Notes: generated from the letters alone by a model not told the origin. 64,000 bases of DNA from Jannaschia sp. CCS1 (GCF_000013565.1 NC_007802.1:1612001-1676000); one strand, 5' to 3'; counted from the stretch's first letter, positions 40,247 through 49,392 are shown. Made by a program: numbers and translations.

Positions 40247-41116
40247 CTAAGCCGCGCCGTCCTCCGTCGTGGCAGCTTCCCAGGCCAGCATTGCGCGCTT
40301 GACGGGCAGACCCCAATGGTAGCCGCCAAGCCCGCCGGATTTGCGCAAGGCGCGGTGGCAGGGGATCAGCCAGCTGATCGGATTGCGGCCCACAGCGGTG
40401 CCCACGGCGCGCACCGCGCGGGGCTTGCCAATGGCGCCCGCGATCTGGCTGTACGTGGTGACGTGGCCGGTGGGAATGGACAGCAACGCCTCCCACACTT
40501 TGATCTGGAAGGGCGCGCCGATGAGCGTGAGTTGGAGGTCGCCCGCGCCGGTGAAGGCGGCCTCGGCCATGGGTTTCAGCGCCATGGGATCTTCGACGTA
40601 ATCGGCCTTGGGCCAGCGCGCGCGCAGGTCGGCCATGGTGGGCTCCGGCCCGGTTTCCGCCGCGAAGCCGATGCCGCAGATGCCTTTGTCGGTGGCCATC
40701 ACCAGCGCGGGGCCGAAGGGGCTGTCGAACCAGCCCCAGCGGATCGTCAAGCCCGCGCCGCCGCTGGCGTAGGTGCCGGGGCTCATCGCCTCCCACCGCA
40801 GGAACAGATCGTGGAGGCGTCCGCCGCTGGTCAGCCCCGTCTCGCCTACTGTGTCGAGCACCGTGAACCGATCCGCCAGCAGGCGGCGCGCATGGTCCAG
40901 CGTCAGATATTGCTGGTAGCGTTTGGGGCTGACGCCGACCCAGCCGCTGAAGGTGCGCTGGAAGTGGGCCGGGCTCATGTCCAAGGATTTGGCCAGGTCG
41001 TCCAGGCTCTGGTGCGGGTTTGCGTCGATCAGATCCAGCGCGCGGCGCATGACATGGAAGTGGTAGCTGCCGCCGGGGTCGGGCAGGGCGGCGTCGTGAT
41101 TGGCGGGATGGGACAT
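40247..41116 (-). CDS. AraC-type HTH / methylated-DNA-protein cysteine methyltransferase fusion
   Basis: A 289-residue protein. An AraC-type helix-turn-helix region lies at residues 25-115 (LAKSLDMSPAHFQRTFSGWVG and MSPGTYASGG, in part) and an Ogt-type alkyltransferase domain at 125-285, with active Cys253 in WLIPCHRALR. It removes alkyl groups from O6-alkylguanine by suicide transfer. It lacks the N-terminal phosphotriester-repair Cys domain of full Ada, so the regulatory part may act differently. AAGGAG lies 5' of the ATG. It is divergent from nth across 126 bp that contain one TTAA palindrome. Confidence 0.9.
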   Translation of the reverse strand: MSHPANHDAALPDPGGSYHFHVMRRALDLIDANPHQSLDDLAKSLDMSPAHFQRTFSGWVGVSPKRYQQYLTLDHARRLLADRFTVLDTVGETGLTSGGRLHDLFLRWEAMSPGTYASGGAGLTIRWGWFDSPFGPALVMATDKGICGIGFAAETGPEPTMADLRARWPKADYVEDPMALKPMAEAAFTGAGDLQLTLIGAPFQIKVWEALLSIPTGHVTTYSQIAGAIGKPRAVRAVGTAVGRNPISWLIPCHRALRKSGGLGGYHWGLPVKRAMLAWEAATTEDGAA

Positions 41117-41242
41117 GGCTTGGATCTCCTTAACGCCGTTAACTTATCCAGCCCGGACCCGGTCTGCGACCCGGTTCTTGCGGCTAAGACGGTGATGCTG
41201 AGGGGCTTGCCCGTCCGCGCCCGGCACGCCAAAAGGGACGCC

Positions 41243-41917
41243 ATGGCCAAGCAACTGACCTACCACACGATACACGAGATTTTCACCCGCTTTCGCGACG
41301 CCGAAGCGGAGCCCAAGGGCGAGCTGCATCACGTCAATGTCTATACCCTCGTGGTGGCCGTGGCGCTGTCGGCGCAGGCGACGGATGCGGGCGTGAACAA
41401 GGCGACGAAGCGGTTGTTTGAGATCGCCGATACACCGCAAAAGATGCTCGACCTGGGGTTGGAGGCGGTGACGGAGCATATCAGGACCATCGGCCTCTAC
41501 CGCAATAAAGCCAAGAACGTCATCAAGTTAAGCCAGATTCTGGTGGATGAATACGGCGGTGAAGTGCCGTCCTCCCGCACCGCCCTGCAATCGCTGCCGG
41601 GTGTGGGGCGCAAGACCGCAAATGTGGTGTTAAACATGTGGTGGGGGATGCCGGCACAAGCCGTCGACACGCATATTTTCCGGGTCGGCAACCGCACGCT
41701 GATCGCGCCGGGCAAGGATGTGGACGCTGTTGAGCGCGCGGTGGAAGACAACATCCCGGCCGAATTTCAACTGCATGCGCATCACTGGCTGATCCTCCAT
41801 GGCCGCTACATCTGCGTGGCGCGGAAACCAAAATGCGGCGCCTGTCTGATCCGTGATCTATGCGTGTTCGAGGACAAGACGCCCGATCCGCTGCCGAAAA
41901 AAGGAGCGCGCCCATGA
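41243..41917 (+). CDS. nth: Endonuclease III
   Basis: A 224-residue DNA glycosylase/AP lyase that removes oxidised pyrimidines. It has the helix-hairpin-helix LPGVGRKTANVVL with Lys124, the catalytic Asp142 in VDTHIFRV, and the 4Fe-4S cluster Cys191, 198, 201 and 207 (C-x6-C-x2-C-x5-C). ATG 41243 is preceded by AAAGGGACGCC. The stop overlaps the next gene (ATGA), so it opens a coupled operon nth-rid-adenosine kinase-Popeye-like. It is divergent from the Ogt repair gene. Confidence 0.95.
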   Translation: MAKQLTYHTIHEIFTRFRDAEAEPKGELHHVNVYTLVVAVALSAQATDAGVNKATKRLFEIADTPQKMLDLGLEAVTEHIRTIGLYRNKAKNVIKLSQILVDEYGGEVPSSRTALQSLPGVGRKTANVVLNMWWGMPAQAVDTHIFRVGNRTLIAPGKDVDAVERAVEDNIPAEFQLHAHHWLILHGRYICVARKPKCGACLIRDLCVFEDKTPDPLPKKGARP

Positions 41918-42309
41918 CGCGTCAGAACGTCTCTTCGGGGTCCTATCTGGAACCTCAGATCGGATTTTCGAGGGCCGTGCGCATTGGCGATATGATCGCG
42001 GTGGGGGGCACGGCGCCCATCGCGGAGGGTGGCGGCACGGCGTGTGTCGGCGATGTGTATGGCCAGACAAAACGGTGCCTGGAGATCGCGTTAACGGCGT
42101 TAACCTCTGCTGGTGGTCGCGCGGAGGATGTGATCCGCACCCGCATAATTCTGACTGATATCAAGACATTCGCAGAGGCCGCCCGCGCCCATGCCGAAGT
42201 GTTCACCGACATTCGCCCTGTCACCACCGTGATGGCAGTCACCGCTTTCGTTGATCCCGACTGGTTGGTCGAGATCGAACTCGACGCCGTTTCAAAGGAC
42301 CCATCATGA
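41914..42309 (+). CDS. RidA-family protein
   Basis: A 131-residue member of the Rid family distinct from the one at 26.6 kb. Landmarks are SRAVRIGDMIAVGGTAPI, YGQTKRCLEIALTAL and FTDIRPVTTVMAVTAF. The active Arg region (RPVTTVM) differs from canonical RidA (usually RPARxxV), so imine deaminase activity is uncertain. It is coupled by 4-bp overlaps to nth and to the adenosine kinase gene. An exact GTTAAC-N3-GTTAAC motif (42090-42104) lies inside, coding ALTALT with two TTA Leu codons. Confidence 0.8.
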   Translation: MTRQNVSSGSYLEPQIGFSRAVRIGDMIAVGGTAPIAEGGGTACVGDVYGQTKRCLEIALTALTSAGGRAEDVIRTRIILTDIKTFAEAARAHAEVFTDIRPVTTVMAVTAFVDPDWLVEIELDAVSKDPS

Positions 42310-43301
42310 CCCAAACCTACGACCTGGTCGGCATCGGCAATGCCGTCGTCGATGTCATCTCCCATGCCGACGACAGCTTCCTGGACAATATGGGCATCCA
42401 GAAGGGCATCATGCAGTTGATCGAGCGCGAACGCGCCGAGATTCTATATGGTGCGATGACCGACCGTGTGCAGGCACCGGGCGGCTCGGTGGGCAATACG
42501 GTCGCGGGTGTCGGAGCCTTGGGCCTGAAAACCGCATTTCTTGGAAAAGTGAAAGATGATGCGCTGGGATTGTTCTATCAGAACGGCATGGCGGCGGATG
42601 GAATCGACTTCCCGAACCCACCGGTTTCGGGGGCTGACATCGCGCCCACGACACGGTCGATGATTTTCGTTTCCCCGGATGGCGAGCGGTCGATGAACAC
42701 CTATCTGGGCGCGGGCGCGGATTTCGATGAAGGCGACGTGGATGCGGCGGTTGCAGGCGACACACGCTATCTGTTTCTGGAGGGCTACCTGTACGACAAG
42801 GACGAGGGCAAGCGCGCCTTCACGGCCGCCGCGCAGGCCTGTCATACCGGTGGTGGCAAGGCGGGCATTTCCCTGTCCGATCCGTTCTGCGTTGACCGCC
42901 ATCGCACCGATTTCCGTCGGCTGATCGCGGAGGAAATGGACTTCACCCTCGGCAATGAAGAGGAGTGGCTGTCGCTGTTCGAGACGGACGATATTGACGA
43001 CGCCTTGGCCCAGGCAGCGGCCGTTTGCGAGACGGTGATTTGCACCCGGTCCGGAGATCCGGTGATCCTGATCCGGGGCGATGAGCGCGCGGACGTACCT
43101 GTCACCCGCGTCACACCAGTTGACGCCACGGGCGCGGGTGATCAATTCGCGGCGGGGTTCCTGTACGGCATGGCAACGGGGCAAACACTTGAAACGGCGG
43201 GAAAAATGGGTGTCGCCGCTGCCGCAGAGGTGATCGCGCATGTGGGGCCACGGCCCAAGCGTCCTTTGCGAGAGGTCTTTGCCGAACATGGCTTGATCTA
43301 G
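42306..43301 (+). CDS. PfkB-family adenosine kinase-like enzyme
   Basis: A 331-residue ribokinase-superfamily kinase. It starts DLVGIGNAVVDVI, has the substrate-side GGSVGNTVAGVGALG and the PfkB signature VDATGAGDQFAAGFLYG with catalytic Asp. The family is generally assigned as adenosine kinase in Rhodobacterales, producing AMP from adenosine, though related sugar kinases are possible. It sits in the operon with nth, the Rid gene and the downstream Popeye-like gene (17-bp gap). Adenosine salvage next to cyclic-nucleotide genes may be meaningful. Confidence 0.85.
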   Translation: MTQTYDLVGIGNAVVDVISHADDSFLDNMGIQKGIMQLIERERAEILYGAMTDRVQAPGGSVGNTVAGVGALGLKTAFLGKVKDDALGLFYQNGMAADGIDFPNPPVSGADIAPTTRSMIFVSPDGERSMNTYLGAGADFDEGDVDAAVAGDTRYLFLEGYLYDKDEGKRAFTAAAQACHTGGGKAGISLSDPFCVDRHRTDFRRLIAEEMDFTLGNEEEWLSLFETDDIDDALAQAAAVCETVICTRSGDPVILIRGDERADVPVTRVTPVDATGAGDQFAAGFLYGMATGQTLETAGKMGVAAAAEVIAHVGPRPKRPLREVFAEHGLI

Positions 43302-43317
43302 ACCGGGGCGGGGGCAC

Positions 43318-44010
43318 GTGGGCGACCTGATTGCACAGCTCAACGCGGGCACGGGATCCATCGCGATCCTGCTGGTGGGGCTGGTCTTCAAGCTGACGGG
43401 ATTTGCCGTCCGGGACGAGTTGGCGTTGCGCGTTCTTGTGGTCTGCGGTTTCATCTGTGACGCGGCCTATTACCTTCTTCGCGCCGACCCGATCCTGCCG
43501 TCCGTCCTGTCCAATATCGCGCTGCTGGCGATCAACGTGATCCTGATCGCCGCCATTGTGTCGGAGCGAACGACCTGGGCGATGTCGGACGAGGATCGCA
43601 AGACATTTGCCCATTTCCCGACCCTCACGCCCGGGCAGTTTCGCCGCATGCGCAAGATGCTGACCGCCCATGCCGCAGAGCCGGGGGCGGTGCTGACGAC
43701 AGAGGGTGCGGCGGTTGAAGATCTGATGCTGGTCTTCGCGCAAACCATCACCATAACCAAGCGGGGCGAGAGCTTTCCCATCGCCGGTCCCGCATTCGTG
43801 GGCGAAGTTGCATTTCTGACAGGAAATCCATCCAGTGCGGACGTTTCCCTGCCTGAGGGTGGCACGGTTCTGCGGATCGACAGCGTCGCCTTACGCAAGC
43901 GCATGGCGCGGGTTCCGGCGTTCAACAATGCGATGATTGCGCTTTTCGGGACCGAGTTGGCGCGGAAGGTGGCGGATTCAGTGCCGATGGCGCGTGCGGC
44001 CGACCGCTAG
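43318..44010 (+). CDS. Popeye-like membrane protein with cyclic-nucleotide-binding-like domain (copy A)
   Basis: A 230-residue protein beginning at GTG 43318. It has three predicted membrane segments (about residues 12-30, 37-54 and 60-80) then a CRP-type beta-roll (about 110-205) with the phosphate-cassette-like FVGEVAFLTGNPSSADVSL. The Gly-Glu pair is present, but the Arg that binds cyclic phosphate in CRP is replaced (SSADV). This three-helix plus cNMP-fold layout is that of Popeye proteins. The ligand is unproven. It is the last gene of the nth operon and converges with copy B across 19 bp that contain a GTTAAC palindrome. Confidence 0.78.
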   Translation: MGDLIAQLNAGTGSIAILLVGLVFKLTGFAVRDELALRVLVVCGFICDAAYYLLRADPILPSVLSNIALLAINVILIAAIVSERTTWAMSDEDRKTFAHFPTLTPGQFRRMRKMLTAHAAEPGAVLTTEGAAVEDLMLVFAQTITITKRGESFPIAGPAFVGEVAFLTGNPSSADVSLPEGGTVLRIDSVALRKRMARVPAFNNAMIALFGTELARKVADSVPMARAADR

Positions 44011-44029
44011 AGGCCACTAGTTAACGCCG

Positions 44030-44728
44030 TTAACCTATCTCGACCGCCATCCCGGCGCGTTCCCGGTTTGCCGCCTCGATTTTGCGCTGCGCTTCGATTT
44101 GCAGGGCGTTCGAGACGGCCAGCGCGAAATCGTGGTCCATCTCCAACTCTCGCATCAGGGCGGCGCGGGGCAGGGTAAAAATGCGCGCCTCTGACGTGAT
44201 CTCAACATCGGCGGTGGCCTCGCCGCCATGCATGATCGTCATCTCTCCGATCAACGCGGTCGGGCCGATTGTGGCCACGGTCGCCCCGTGCGCGTGAACC
44301 TCGGCGTTGCCCTGTCCGACATAGACCAACTCGTGCACGGGTGTGCCCTGGCGGGCGAGGATCGTACCGGGGCTGACGGTCTGCCAGGTTCCCAGCTGCA
44401 GGAACTTGCGGGCCAGATGGGGCGACAGCGTACTGAAATGGGCGGCGAGAAAGGATGTCTCCTCCTCGGAAAAGCGCACCTTTGCCCGGGTCCAGGCCAT
44501 ACGCGCCAGGCCGATCACGGATAGGGTGATCCAGGAGATCTGAATCAGCATCGACGACAGGTTGAACGCCTCCACAATGCTGACCAGCACCGCCATCGCA
44601 GCGAGCATGTTCATGATCGTGTAGGTAGCCGAGCTGCCGCGCAACAGGCCAAACTGCAACCCGCCATAGGCCGAAAGGTAAAGGGCAACCCCGATGAGAC
44701 CCGAGGCCGACCAGATCGTTAATTCCAT
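44030..44728 (-). CDS. Popeye-like membrane protein with cyclic-nucleotide-binding-like domain (copy B)
   Basis: A 232-residue protein of the same layout as the gene facing it: three membrane segments (about residues 10-28, 34-53 and 58-78), a charged linker, then a CRP-like beta-roll (about 105-205) with ALIGEMTIMHGGEATADVEI. Gly-Glu is kept and the cassette Arg is lost (GGEATADV). Sequence identity with copy A is low, so these are diverged paralogs. The stop codon TAA lies within the GTTAAC-N3-GTTAAC element at 44020-44034. It is divergent from the CHASE2 cyclase gene, a natural partner. Confidence 0.78.
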   Translation of the reverse strand: MELTIWSASGLIGVALYLSAYGGLQFGLLRGSSATYTIMNMLAAMAVLVSIVEAFNLSSMLIQISWITLSVIGLARMAWTRAKVRFSEEETSFLAAHFSTLSPHLARKFLQLGTWQTVSPGTILARQGTPVHELVYVGQGNAEVHAHGATVATIGPTALIGEMTIMHGGEATADVEITSEARIFTLPRAALMRELEMDHDFALAVSNALQIEAQRKIEAANRERAGMAVEIG

Positions 44729-44921
44729 AAGCAGCGTAGTCCTTTAGGCTGAAGGAGAGCGCCGTGTCGACGCGGAGGGTGGACTGACCCATCGCCGGAT
44801 GTCAAATCCATCTTCGACATTGGAAGGGTTTGCGACGACACGAAAAATCCGCCACGATCAACGGTATGAGACAGGGGATTAACGTGGCACCAGATGCAAT
44901 CCGCGCGGCAAGGGGCACCCG

Positions 44922-47117
44922 ATGGCCCGGCTGACCTTCGCGCTGGGGCTGTTGGTCACGGTGGCGATGGTGGTGCTGACGGCATTTCCGCCCCCGATCC
45001 TTGATCGCGCCCGCGATGCGGTGTTCGACGGCTACCAACGCTCGGCCCCGCGCGCCTACGACCCCGACGCGCCCGTGCACATCATCGATATCGACGAGGC
45101 CGCGCTGGAGACCTATGGCCAATGGCCCTGGCCGCGCAGCTACATGGCCGAAATGACGGATCGATTGTTTGACCATGGCGCGGCTGCCGTGGGGTTCGAT
45201 GTGCTCTTCCCGGAGCCGGACCGGACGTCGCCTGACCTGATCGTCGAATCCTGGACCCGCTTTGCCGACGCCCCCGCGCCGGTCCTGCCGGATCTTGGGA
45301 TTGCGCCCCATGACAGCCGGTTCGCGCAATCCATGCAGGGCCGCGCCGTGGTCCTGTCAGTGGCGGGCGGGTTGGAGGGCACCATGCCCGAGGCGGTGGC
45401 GGGCTTTGCCGTAACAGGCGCCACCCCCACAACGCTGACCACCTATCCCGGCGCGATCAGCAATCTGGAGGAGTTGACAGCAGCGGCCAGCGGCATTGGT
45501 ACGATCAGCCTTGGACGCAATGCGGACGGGATCACGCGGACGGTGCCCATGGTCTCTGAGTTCGGGGGCGTGCTGATCCCATCGCTCTCGGCAGAGCTGT
45601 TGCGCGTGGCGCAGGGGGCGGGGGGGCATATCCTCAAGACGACGGAGGCTTCGGGCGAGGTCTCGGGCGGGACGGTCGCTGCCACGGCGATGCAAACCGG
45701 CGCCCTGGCGTTCCCGCTGGAGGCCGATGGCCGCTTTCGTCTGTATTATGCGGGCTACCAGCCCGAGCGTGTGACGCCCGCCGGCGAGTTGTTCGACGCC
45801 GATGGCATCGACCCGGCCTTGCAACAGCGGCTGGCGGGACGGATCATTCTGGTGGGATCCTCGGCGCAGGGGTTGTTTGACATCCGTACGACGCCGTTGG
45901 ACGGGCAAATCGCGGGCGTCACCCTTCACGCGGAAATCATTGAACAAATCGTTACGGGCAGCTTCCTGTCCCGGCCCGATTGGATGCGGGGACTGGAGAT
46001 CTTGATCGTGGCGCTTACGGGTCTGGCGCTGACGATCCTCAATCGGATGGAGCGGCCGCTTCTGGGCCTGTCTGCGGCGCTGGCCTTCGGCGGCGGGTCC
46101 GTTGTGGGGGGCATTCTGGCCTTCACGTCCTTGGGCATGTTGTTCAGTCCGGTGATGACGGTGCTGACCGCAACGCTGGTCTATCTGCCGGGCACGACGC
46201 TGGGATATCTGGCCAAGGAACGCGCGCGCCGATCGATCCGGGAACGCTTCGCCCGCTTCCTGCCGCCGCCGCTGATTGCCGAGATCGAGAAGAACCCCGC
46301 CGCCGCGCTGACCCCCGAGGGGGCGGAGCGGGATCTGACGGTGATGTTCGTGGATATGCGCGGGTTTTCCACGGTGACGGAAGGGATGCCGCCGGACCGG
46401 GTGGTGACGTTGGTCAACACCTTCCTGTCTGCGGTGGCCGAGGCGCTTGTGGACCACGGCGCGACCATCGACAAGTTCATGGGCGATGCGGTCATGGCGT
46501 TCTGGAATGCGCCGATTGAACGCGATGACCACGCCGTTGCCGCCCTGGGCGCGCTGCACGCGATCAACGACGCCGCAGAACAGGCGAATTTCCTGCTGAC
46601 GTCCCAGGGTTTGCCGCGCGTGACGCTGGGGGTGGGGCTGAATACCGGGCCTGCGTCGGTGGGTTTGATGGGGTCCCGGGACCGGCTGTCCTATACCTGC
46701 ATCGGCGATAGCGTGACGCTGGCCGCGCGGCTGGAGGGGCTGACGCGGATCTATGGCACACGGAACTGCGTGGGTCCCAATACTGTGGCGCAGTGTCCGG
46801 CGCATCTTCAGGCCGTGACGCTGGACCTGATCGCCGTGAAGGGGTTCGCCCGCGCCGTGGAGGTGTCCACCGTCCTGCCGCGCGCAACCCCGGGGCTGGA
46901 GGAGTTTTCAGCAGCACTGGCACTGGCCCGGACCATCTTCGTGGCCCGCGATTGGGACGGGGCGGAAGCGGCAATGATGCAGGTGGCGAAGATCAAGGTC
47001 CCCACATGCAACACCGGCCTTCTGGCGCAGCTCTACCTCGACCGGATCGCCGCCTATAAAGAAATCCCCCCGCCAGAGGGCTGGCAGGGGGAATTCGTCG
47101 CCTTGTCAAAAAGATAG
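44922..47117 (+). CDS. CHASE2-domain class III adenylate/guanylate cyclase
   Basis: A 731-residue membrane signalling enzyme. N-terminal anchor (about 1-22), periplasmic CHASE2 sensor (about 30-345; VHIIDIDEAALETYGQWPWPR, in part), three membrane segments (about 350-430) and a class III cyclase domain (about 465-660). Metal Asp is in MFVDMRGFSTV, the second Asp in KFMGDAVMAFWNAP, and the nucleotide-side motif is YTCIGDSVTLAARLEGL. It converts ATP (or GTP) to a cyclic nucleotide in response to an envelope signal. The FecR gene on the other strand ends 4 bp away, and the Popeye-like genes lie upstream. Confidence 0.92.
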   Translation: MARLTFALGLLVTVAMVVLTAFPPPILDRARDAVFDGYQRSAPRAYDPDAPVHIIDIDEAALETYGQWPWPRSYMAEMTDRLFDHGAAAVGFDVLFPEPDRTSPDLIVESWTRFADAPAPVLPDLGIAPHDSRFAQSMQGRAVVLSVAGGLEGTMPEAVAGFAVTGATPTTLTTYPGAISNLEELTAAASGIGTISLGRNADGITRTVPMVSEFGGVLIPSLSAELLRVAQGAGGHILKTTEASGEVSGGTVAATAMQTGALAFPLEADGRFRLYYAGYQPERVTPAGELFDADGIDPALQQRLAGRIILVGSSAQGLFDIRTTPLDGQIAGVTLHAEIIEQIVTGSFLSRPDWMRGLEILIVALTGLALTILNRMERPLLGLSAALAFGGGSVVGGILAFTSLGMLFSPVMTVLTATLVYLPGTTLGYLAKERARRSIRERFARFLPPPLIAEIEKNPAAALTPEGAERDLTVMFVDMRGFSTVTEGMPPDRVVTLVNTFLSAVAEALVDHGATIDKFMGDAVMAFWNAPIERDDHAVAALGALHAINDAAEQANFLLTSQGLPRVTLGVGLNTGPASVGLMGSRDRLSYTCIGDSVTLAARLEGLTRIYGTRNCVGPNTVAQCPAHLQAVTLDLIAVKGFARAVEVSTVLPRATPGLEEFSAALALARTIFVARDWDGAEAAMMQVAKIKVPTCNTGLLAQLYLDRIAAYKEIPPPEGWQGEFVALSKR

Positions 47118-47121
47118 ATCC

Positions 47122-48012
47122 TTACGGGAAAGTCGGCGTTCCGAAACACCCCGGCGCCGGGTCCTGGGGGTCGCAATTGGTCGGCGTCGTCGGCATAGGA
47201 TCCATAACTGCATCGTCCAATATCACCTCTTCCATCTCCATCTGTTGCTCGGGCAGGCCAAGGAACAGATCATCTTCGCGGAAGTCATCGTCGAAGATTT
47301 CTGGATCGAATTCCTCACCGCCGGTGGAGACCGGACCGCGATCCGAAGGGTTGGGCCCGCCGACCCCTGACCCAAGACCCGAGCCACTGCCGCCCTGTGG
47401 CGCGCCGTCAATCAGGGACAGGATCTGCGCCAGATAATCAGGGTTCACGCGGCCCTGATAGCCTTCGACCGTCAGAACACCGCCGCGTCGGCTGGTGCAG
47501 GCGCGCTGTCCGCCGGCCGTGTAGAGGCACAACCGCTCTCCAGCCAGAAAAACAGCGACCGTTTGTCCGTTCAGGTGAACGATCAGCGCGCTGGACCCAC
47601 GGATGCCGATGGTGGCTGTGGGCGTCGTGACCGTCGCCTCTTGCCCGCGCGACAGCGTGCCGCCGATGAAGCGCAGCGCGCCTTCGGTCATCGACAGACC
47701 CATCTGGCCGGAGCCATTGGGGTTGAAGACGAACTGGTCGAGCACAATCGTGGTGTTCGGGGCTAGCGACAGGGTCGACTGGTCGATAAACAGGATCTGA
47801 CCACGGCCCGAGGCGGATGCGGCCACCGTCTCGTTCTGGACGACGCCGGTGCCGAGGGTCAGGGGACGTGTGCCCGCGCCGGGCGGCGTGCCGCGCAGCG
47901 TCGGCTCGGTCGAGGCAACGGTCCCGATGTTTTGCGCGGCGACCGGGGCTGCAAACGGGGCCGCAAGGGCGAGGGCCGCCACTGCGGCGATCTTGAATGT
48001 CTTGAAGGGCAT
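47122..48012 (-). CDS. FecR-domain exported protein
   Basis: A 296-residue secreted protein. Signal peptide (residues 1-27, ending PVAAQ), then a FecR domain (about 45-160) with the usual RGQEATVTTPTATIGIRGSS core, and a long acidic, Pro/Gly-rich C-terminal tail. FecR domains sense periplasmic or cell-surface state and in proteobacteria often occur with CHASE2 cyclases. ATG 48012 follows GGGAGTTCTGAGC; a TTG at 48027 is less likely. It is coupled to the upstream outer-membrane gene (2 bp gap) and convergent with the cyclase. Confidence 0.85.
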   Translation of the reverse strand: MPFKTFKIAAVAALALAAPFAAPVAAQNIGTVASTEPTLRGTPPGAGTRPLTLGTGVVQNETVAASASGRGQILFIDQSTLSLAPNTTIVLDQFVFNPNGSGQMGLSMTEGALRFIGGTLSRGQEATVTTPTATIGIRGSSALIVHLNGQTVAVFLAGERLCLYTAGGQRACTSRRGGVLTVEGYQGRVNPDYLAQILSLIDGAPQGGSGSGLGSGVGGPNPSDRGPVSTGGEEFDPEIFDDDFREDDLFLGLPEQQMEMEEVILDDAVMDPMPTTPTNCDPQDPAPGCFGTPTFP

Positions 48013-48014
48013 GC

Positions 48015-49238
48015 TCAGAACTCCCAACCGACTTGGAACGTGTAAATCATCTCTTCGCGCGTTGTGGTGGTGCCGCCCGACAGAGTATCTTCATTGACCT
48101 GCGCGGCGGCGGTTTCGATGAAGATGTCTTCAAAGACGAAGGCCCGCAGCAACACGCCATAGCTTTGTTCGTCGAACTCGGTGATCGTGCCGGCGTCGTT
48201 GCGCTCCAGCTGGCCCGCCTCGGCGAACGCGCCCACAACCCAGCGATTTGGCAAGGCCTCCCACCCGATATCAAAGGCATGCTGCGCCGACAGGCGGATA
48301 GCGGACCCGGTGAAGTCAAAGGGCGTTGCGGCGTCGACCTGATTGCGCGTGTTCCACGTGCCGGACAGACGCAGGCGCGTGTCGCGAGAGGGGCGGTAGG
48401 TGATGCCCAGATCAAATTCGGTGAAGTCGAAGTCCGCATCCGCAGCATCGTTTGCCACTTCACGGCCTGTGCTGAGGTCGGCGTAGACCGTGATCATCTC
48501 ATTGATCGGGTTCGCGTAGGCGAGGCCCGCGGCCCACGACGTATAATCGCCCGGCAGCAGATCGTCGTTCTGGAAATATTCCAGTTCACCGTAGGCTTGC
48601 AGGCGCGGCCCGTATGCATCGCCCGACAGCCGCCATTCAGGACCCGTGCGCAGGCGCGCCACATTGCGCCCGTTGATGGAGGCGTCGCCCGGCTGATAGC
48701 TGGTGAAGGCAAACTCGGTGACCCATTGCGTGACATTAGCATTGCCCAGATCGAGGCGCCAGTCGACCGAGCCGCTGACAAAGGCGCCGCTTTCGTCGGA
48801 GGTGTCGGCATAGGCATATCCGACGGCCAGACGGCCAGAGTAGGCTGATCCGTCGTCGCGGTCCTGGGCCTCTTCGCGGTAGCGGGCGACTTGCGCGGCC
48901 TGAGCGGGTGCCAGCGCGCCAGAGGCCTCAGCCGCCGCCAGATGATACTCGGCCACCGCGTAGGAGCCGAGGGCGAAATAGGCCACGGCCAGCTCCACCC
49001 GGGCGCTGACATTTTCGGGTTCCTGATCGACGAGACGCTCCAGCGTGGCGGCGGCGGCCTCAAAATCGCGGGCCTCCACCGACAGGCGGGCATAATCCCG
49101 CATCAGCTCGCGGTTGCCGGGGTCCGAGAGCATTTGCTGGAACACGGCCTGGCGTTGGGCGTCGACGGTTTGCGCGGACAGGGGCGCGGATATGAGGGTT
49201 AACGCGGCAACAGATGCCAAGAGGGGGGCGCGAAACAT
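48015..49238 (-). CDS. TPR plus beta-barrel outer-membrane protein
   Basis: A 407-residue exported protein. Signal peptide (about 1-23, ending PLSAQ), tetratricopeptide-like helices (about 25-125; AATLERLVDQEPENVSARVE, in part), then a series of amphipathic beta strands (about 130-407) ending in the aromatic VGWEF typical of outer-membrane barrels. It resembles surface lipoprotein assembly modifier-type proteins. ATG 49238 is chosen for the signal peptide. It is cotranscribed with the FecR gene, so the pair probably works at the envelope. Confidence 0.78.
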   Translation of the reverse strand: MFRAPLLASVAALTLISAPLSAQTVDAQRQAVFQQMLSDPGNRELMRDYARLSVEARDFEAAAATLERLVDQEPENVSARVELAVAYFALGSYAVAEYHLAAAEASGALAPAQAAQVARYREEAQDRDDGSAYSGRLAVGYAYADTSDESGAFVSGSVDWRLDLGNANVTQWVTEFAFTSYQPGDASINGRNVARLRTGPEWRLSGDAYGPRLQAYGELEYFQNDDLLPGDYTSWAAGLAYANPINEMITVYADLSTGREVANDAADADFDFTEFDLGITYRPSRDTRLRLSGTWNTRNQVDAATPFDFTGSAIRLSAQHAFDIGWEALPNRWVVGAFAEAGQLERNDAGTITEFDEQSYGVLLRAFVFEDIFIETAAAQVNEDTLSGGTTTTREEMIYTFQVGWEF

Positions 49239-49392
49239 GGCTTGGGGCCTCACGTACAAAATGAAAATCACCTGAATTGCGCAGACGGTAGTCGGGCAAG
49301 GCACATTATACAATAAAGCGCCCACCCCTGTCGGCACGGGGCCGCCGAGGTTGCGGCTTTGTCGCAACGGTTAACCTACGGATTTGACTGGA

